Shown here: positions 61,101 to 64,000 of the stretch, in pieces
Layout: each line of letters begins with the position of its first letter
Position numbering within the stretch: the first letter of the stretch is position 1
Origin: Lachnospiraceae bacterium
GTDB taxonomy: Bacteria > Bacillota > Clostridia > Lachnospirales > Lachnospiraceae
DNA: 64,000 nucleotides
Direction: 5' to 3'
NCBI GenBank assembly: GCA_910574965.1
Contig: CAJTDB010000017.1
Location: forward strand, 1-64,000
The notes under the pieces: model-generated
Seen by the model: the letters and a program-made list of their open reading frames with translations, nothing else
Database searches by the model: none
What the model was told of the DNA's origin: nothing
Made by a program: the position numbers and the translations under genes

Positions 61101-62250
61101 GGCCGGACACTTTCATAAGTTCCTTACGGTATATGTTATTCTCCGTTAATTCCCGATACAAATCGCTCAGCGAGTGACCTCCCTGTTTGATATATTTCTT
61201 TATGCTTTTGTATGTAGTAGAACTCGTATCCAGAATCCTTTCATAACTATCCTTTGCAAAAACACGGCATCTTTGTAAGAGTTCGTCAAAGTCCAGATAC
61301 TCCATATCATATTTTTCAAAACGTTGTTTCAGTACACGGTACTCGTCGGAACCTTCCCATACTTTGCAGGCATCATCAACCCAGTCGGCAGGTGAAATCT
61401 TCACCGGACTCTCAGCTTTGATTTCCGGATAAATATTCCGCTTGTATATTTCAACAAAGTTGTTCAAAATTAACTTTGGATTGAATACGAATGCAAGCAA
61501 TGCAGTATATAATGTAGGCACATGATATCTGCCCACATAACTGCGTACAAGATGTGAATTTCCATCGCCTGCAATATACAGAAGAATTTCAAGCCATGGT
61601 TCATTTTCATCAGGACGTACGGGTATGTGAAGCGCGCTGTATACCGCTTCTTCCTTCGTATGGTCATAATGGCACACGGAAGATTCCTCGGAAGATGTTT
61701 CCTGCCTTTTCTGGCTCTCAGATTCTGCATAATCAGAGGGAACATCAAACGCAAAGGGAAGTTCCTCATCTATATCATCTTCTATGGACACAAAACCGCC
61801 GGGATATTCATCTATACGGTTCTCTTCGTCCATATCGTCATATTCATCACTATAATAGTCATCATCATAGTAATCATCATCATAGTAGTCTATATCGTCA
61901 TTTTCTTCCTCTCCCTGCGGGCTGTCCGCATCATCAGGGATTTCCTCTCCAAAAGGCAGGAATCCTTCCTTCTTCCAACTGTCTTCCTCCGCATAGTCCT
62001 TTTTTCTGCCCTGATAGACAAGTTTAAAACCTCCTATACCGGATTCCCCCATGTATTTATCCGCAAGCATAAAGGCGTGCCGAAGACTGCCCTCCTTATT
62101 TTCATCTTCCTTTTCAAACTCTGTCCTGTACTCAAAACTGCAAAAAAGAGCCCCTGGAAATCTTTCTATCTGCGGCTCGCACTTTTTTTTCCACTCATCA
62201 AAGATACCGGTTTTTCTTCCTCTTTTTACTACGTAAATCTTTTTTTTCAT
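58150..62250 (-). CDS. Giant soluble Clp-AAA/FtsH-AAA/M41 metalloprotease with viroplasmin-like N-terminus
   Basis: 1366 residues. Order: viroplasmin-like domain (1-70, MKKKIYVVKRGRKTGIFDEW), acidic linker with DDDYY repeats (103-143), helical region, Clp-type AAA+ (about 405-700; Walker A GPSGVGKT 459-466, Walker B LLFDEIEK 524-531), a degenerate receiver (about 755-865; Asp784, Cys825 for Ser/Thr, Arg852 for Lys), FtsH-type AAA+ (about 925-1110; Walker A GPPGTGKT 971-978, Walker B IIFIDEID 1026-1033), and M41 protease (HETGH 1198-1202, third ligand Asp1275 in TGACTDLRHAT). Unlike FtsH it has no membrane helix. The ATG at 62250 has GGAGG 8 nt upstream. I know no such architecture in a described system. 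Confidence 0.9.
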   Translation of the reverse strand: MKKKIYVVKRGRKTGIFDEWKKKCEPQIERFPGALFCSFEYRTEFEKEDENKEGSLRHAFMLADKYMGESGIGGFKLVYQGRKKDYAEEDSWKKEGFLPFGEEIPDDADSPQGEEENDDIDYYDDDYYDDDYYSDEYDDMDEENRIDEYPGGFVSIEDDIDEELPFAFDVPSDYAESESQKRQETSSEESSVCHYDHTKEEAVYSALHIPVRPDENEPWLEILLYIAGDGNSHLVRSYVGRYHVPTLYTALLAFVFNPKLILNNFVEIYKRNIYPEIKAESPVKISPADWVDDACKVWEGSDEYRVLKQRFEKYDMEYLDFDELLQRCRVFAKDSYERILDTSSTTYKSIKKYIKQGGHSLSDLYRELTENNIYRKELMKVSGPYVNPDLEKKLHRKETKASFKQLVMHVESIGVKLKEKVIGQDDAIDKLESAFFHMEKNARQEDKRKGPRNVFLFVGPSGVGKTFMAQLFADELGLPFRRFDMSGYPREDSVEELIGISTFWKQAKPGVLTDYVNENPHCVLLFDEIEKAHGTVIRLFLQILDDGICYDRYYDTNISFEDTIIIFTTNAGKQRYRDAKDENLTALPDRLVLDALEKDINPETKNPFFPPEILSRMSSHTIIMFNHLRADALRRVVEKDVENQLIKTEREFGYNLRVGKSKLAKTVLYSMGGSADARNASRLAGKLIDQQLLEFMYLMMQKMLPDNIERLKKIEWDCDFTGATDEVRKLYSGEKNGVIPVLGVMKYDPSGSLKENGITVKDTTDSDAFMGMLLSEKVLFAIIDYTLGLDHTGSSLNIADARSVGSNVFLNMAGENKDIPIYILCGGKSEYKYSDREKDDLIRRGARGFINREYYENELELVFWDVCCQKVMDTLARRHQVLTYKTRKGFADKYYDVGKIEFYDLKLETAVESEDRFSILSDAERPNIKFNDVIGAEKAKEELQYFVKYLMKPGEFLKNGIRPPKGILLYGPPGTGKTMLARAMAGESDVTFLQTSATEFKNKYIGESEANIRRLFEKARKYAPAIIFIDEIDAVGKKRTGSDNTHDTESMLNALLTEMDGFRGADSNKLVFVLAATNSVVRGERGESVSLDDALLRRFDNKIYVDLPKESEREQYILQMFAGRNVTTVSKETAHSIAERTAGQSFADLQNVFELAFRNAARQSRTMTDDDMLTALEEYEHGEKKEHTPDYYKSVAIHETGHAYVSYISGDKPSYITIESRGNHGGYMRSGNQEDVTDYTKEELLARIRTLLAGRAAEEVFFGRAKSLNTGACTDLRHATDIAFQIVCTLGMEEDQLIVLGKDEVLRSALAGEYTAKVNEILKTEMKNAVDIIENAKDKIQKIADALIRENRLTGKQFEELMEADG
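61846..61896. repeat. Trinucleotide-rich repeat coding DDDYY units
   Basis: GAT/TAT/TAC codons repeat in about 15-bp units within the acidic linker of the giant protease. Such tracts can change length by slippage. Confidence 0.6.
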
Positions 62251-62316
62251 AGGGCATACCTCCAAATATTTTCTGACACAAAAGCCTGCGGCTCATCAAC
62301 ATATCTCCTCATTCCG

Positions 62317-62712
62317 TCAACGGTCCTTTTCTAATTTACCCAGTACCTCCTTAAAACTGAAATCGAGATCGTTAAGCTTGTTATACCATATGCTTCCCAA
62401 TATGTTGGGAATACGATAATTCAAGGAGGAACAGACGATAACCGGAATCTCGATTTTTTCTTTTTCCATTCTTTCGATCAGTTTAAGTCCCGCCTCTTCG
62501 TCTACAGCCTCTCCCTCTCCCAACGGATACTGCATATCCGTCACGATCAGACCGATCTTATCCTCACCACGGCAGATCTGTTCCCACAGTTTTTCCTGAT
62601 TTCTCACTGTCATGATGCTTTTTATTCCATTAAATTCCAGGGCTTTGCGTATATCAGAGCCTTTAAAAACATCATCATCCACAATGACTGCTTTTATTTT
62701 TGACAAATCCAT
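62317..62712 (-). CDS. Stand-alone response-regulator receiver domain
   Basis: 131 residues, a single CheY-like domain. Acidic cluster at Asp12-Asp14 (IVDDDVFKG), phospho-acceptor Asp59 (IVTDMQYP), Ser95 (VIVCSSLN) and a candidate Lys112 (YNKLND). No output domain. The ATG at 62712 has AAGGAGG 6 nt upstream; the frame to 62739 is longer but unsupported. First gene of the cluster, 66 bp before the protease gene. It may pass a phosphorylation signal to the degenerate receiver in the protease, or be controlled by the kinase upstream. Confidence 0.85.
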   Translation of the reverse strand: MDLSKIKAVIVDDDVFKGSDIRKALEFNGIKSIMTVRNQEKLWEQICRGEDKIGLIVTDMQYPLGEGEAVDEEAGLKLIERMEKEKIEIPVIVCSSLNYRIPNILGSIWYNKLNDLDFSFKEVLGKLEKDR

Positions 62713-62805
62713 CAAAGTCCTCCTTCCGGCGTAAAACACTTCTATATCATTTATCCGACACCCATACTCTTATTTTATCGCCGGGCATATTTTTCATCAT
62801 CTTAT

Positions 62806-62834
62806 AGTATATAAACACCTCATCTGCAAGTCAA
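62806..62834 (-). promoter_or_regulatory. Promoter of the receiver/protease/RNase H cluster
   Basis: On the minus strand TTGACT (62829-62834), a 17-bp spacer and TATACT (62806-62811) form a good sigma-70-type promoter between the kinase gene end (62859) and the receiver gene. Confidence 0.7.
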
Positions 62835-62858
62835 TCTATTTGTTGGATCCTGTCTTTT

Positions 62859-64000
62859 CTAATTCTTCCTGCTCCTTTCCCTGCTTGAGTTCTTCATTAA
62901 GTGGCTGTAAAATCGAATTTCAAAAAGAGCACCGCCCCCAGGGTTATTTTTTGCCCGTATGGTTCCGTTCTGGCGTTCGATGATTTCTTTGGACAGCGCC
63001 AGTCCAATCCCGATACCGCCCTCGCCTGCATTTTTTCCTCGATAAAACCGCTCAAAAAGATGCGGAATATCCTCTTCTGCAAAGCCTTCTCCCTGATCCC
63101 AGATCAGAATCTCTGTATAGAGCGGGTTTTTTGCATAGGAACAGGAAACCGTTCCTCCAGGATTGTGTTCCATACAGTTTTTCATCAGGTTCATCATTGC
63201 TTCCATGGTCCAGTCCAAGTCTGCAATGACCGACATCTCCCCCAGCTCCGGTATATGCATGGCAGTATCAGAGCCGGCAAACAATTCCTGCAGATTATCC
63301 GCCGCAAGAACAAGAAGGGTGAACACATCGACTTCCTCCTTTTGTAAAAGCAGTGTTCCGGCATCAATCCTGGATAAAACAAGCAGAGCTTCCTCCAGAT
63401 GCGTCAGTCTCAGGAGCTGTTTTTCCACCTGTTTTAAATGCACATTGTCAGCATTTTGCTGCATCATCTGCACTGACAGGGAAATGGCTGTGATGGGCGT
63501 CTTGATCTGATGTGCAATATTGGACAGATTTTCCGCAAAATCATCCTTCGCCTGTACCGCCGAATCTTTGGTTTGGTAGAGAAACGTCACGGTCTTATAT
63601 ATTTCATCTTCCAGTTTGGAAAAGTCGTCCTCTCCGGAAGCGGACAAGACGATTCCTTTCCCCATATTCACCTGTTCTAAATACTCCGCCAATGCACGAA
63701 TCCGCATAGCTTCCCTTTGATTTCGATATAAAAAAGTGAAAAGAAAAAGCAGCATCCCCGCCGCAAAACCTATCACCGCAAATAAAATGTTCTGTTTATA
63801 AACGGACTCTGAAAAATCAGACGGGTGATACCCCAGGGAAGCTAAAACATCCTCTTTCTCTGTGCCTTCGGGATTACCGCCTGTATATTCCTTTAATGCA
63901 GCCGCGATTATTTTTTTTGCTTCTGGTTCCTGTTCTATTACTTCTTTGCACACCACATTTAACAGCTCAAACGACTGCCGGCTGCAATGATAAGAAGCAC
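62859..64000 (-). CDS. Sensor histidine kinase (partial, 5' end outside window)
   Basis: The open frame continues to the window edge without a stop, so the start is not seen. Visible: a membrane helix (ILFAVIGFAAGMLLFLFTFL), H-box LSNIAHQIKTPITAI, N-box MMNLMKNCMEHNPGG, G1 DQGEGF and G2 GGIGIGLALSKEI. Kinase of the Bce/OmpR-partner group, presumably preceded outside the window by a response regulator. In comparison with the 10-15 kb locus its expected partner ABC genes are those at 53503-56399. Confidence 0.88.
   Translation of the reverse strand, partial: ASYHCSRQSFELLNVVCKEVIEQEPEAKKIIAAALKEYTGGNPEGTEKEDVLASLGYHPSDFSESVYKQNILFAVIGFAAGMLLFLFTFLYRNQREAMRIRALAEYLEQVNMGKGIVLSASGEDDFSKLEDEIYKTVTFLYQTKDSAVQAKDDFAENLSNIAHQIKTPITAISLSVQMMQQNADNVHLKQVEKQLLRLTHLEEALLVLSRIDAGTLLLQKEEVDVFTLLVLAADNLQELFAGSDTAMHIPELGEMSVIADLDWTMEAMMNLMKNCMEHNPGGTVSCSYAKNPLYTEILIWDQGEGFAEEDIPHLFERFYRGKNAGEGGIGIGLALSKEIIERQNGTIRAKNNPGGGALFEIRFYSHLMKNSSRERSRKN

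Noticed and set aside
61846-61896. CRISPR-like repeat array
   Set aside because: The repetition is an in-frame codon repeat without spacers; no CRISPR array was seen anywhere in the window.
58150-62250. Housekeeping FtsH
   Set aside because: The M41 and AAA parts fit, but the protein has no membrane helices and adds Clp-AAA, receiver and viroplasmin domains.
61627-62334. 235-codon plus-strand open frame rich in Ile and Val
   Set aside because: Antisense of the acidic DDDYY linker and viroplasmin domain; hydrophobic only because GAT/TAT codons read as ATC/ATA.

Overview
The window looks like a chromosomal segment of a Gram-positive, spore-forming member of the Lachnospiraceae (Clostridia). 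The evidence is a GerA-type germination locus, a SipL-like spore coat morphogenesis protein (SPOCS plus LysM), CarD, ThyX, CvfB, an acyl-ACP thioesterase, Bce-like ABC/two-component modules, and small families typical of this group (CD3324, RNHCP, DUF1934). Base composition is moderate (near half G+C by eye), with two clearly A+T-richer islands at about 19.5-21.1 kb and 46.2-47.9 kb. No rRNA, tRNA, CRISPR array, transposase or integrase was recognised.

Layout. 0-3.5 kb: a dlt-like cell-envelope D-alanylation operon in the order A-C-B. 3.7-8 kb: small protein, CvfB, thioesterase, XRE regulator, MgtC family, sugar O-acetyltransferase. 8.2-10 kb: IbrB/IbrA-like pair. 10.2-16 kb: Nudix/wHTH protein, response regulator, kinase and FtsX-type ABC transporter, all on one strand. 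16.2-19.4 kb: membrane protein/XRE pair, macrodomain, PadR plus a SEDS-family protein carrying a permease-prefix domain. 19.5-21.1 kb: A+T-rich island of unknown genes, one of them split at an A7 tract. 21.2-23.7 kb: yjdF with its riboswitch, then a MATE pump. 23.7-30.5 kb: DUF1934, gerA locus with a GerAB-GerAC fusion, ispE, sipL, PrcB-like lipoprotein. 30.7-35.5 kb on the plus strand: malQ, plsC, ddl, murF. 35.5-39.6 kb: carD, a strongly structured intergenic element, an anti-sigma/ECF sigma pair, and an unknown protein with a GGADGPT motif. 39.8-46.1 kb: feoAB, a thioredoxin-reductase-like enzyme, RNHCP, CD3324, thyX, DUF1349, PPOX. 46.2-47.9 kb: a complete MunI-like restriction-modification system with a controller protein. 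48-53.4 kb: GNAT, a chimeric MBL/MFS remnant, a maltose-type acetyltransferase, MarR plus a second MATE pump. 53.5-64 kb: an ABC transporter and, beyond a 6.2-kb insert, a sensor kinase that runs off the window.

The strongest candidate for an undescribed system is that 6.2-kb insert (56.56-62.71 kb). It holds four same-strand genes: a response-regulator receiver; a 1366-residue soluble protein combining an RNase-H1-N/viroplasmin-like domain, an acidic linker, a Clp-type AAA+, a degenerate receiver, an FtsH-type AAA+ and an M41 zinc protease; an RNase HI with its own viroplasmin-like N-terminus; and a viroplasmin-domain protein with an acidic tail. The genes have their own promoter, two are translationally coupled, and the cluster separates a sensor kinase from an ABC transporter of a kind that elsewhere in this window is adjacent to its kinase. 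I infer a nucleic-acid-sensing (RNA:DNA hybrid) regulated proteolysis system, possibly defensive.

Most biochemical names rest on motifs read by eye. Starts were moved from the longest open frame wherever a Shine-Dalgarno sequence decided it.
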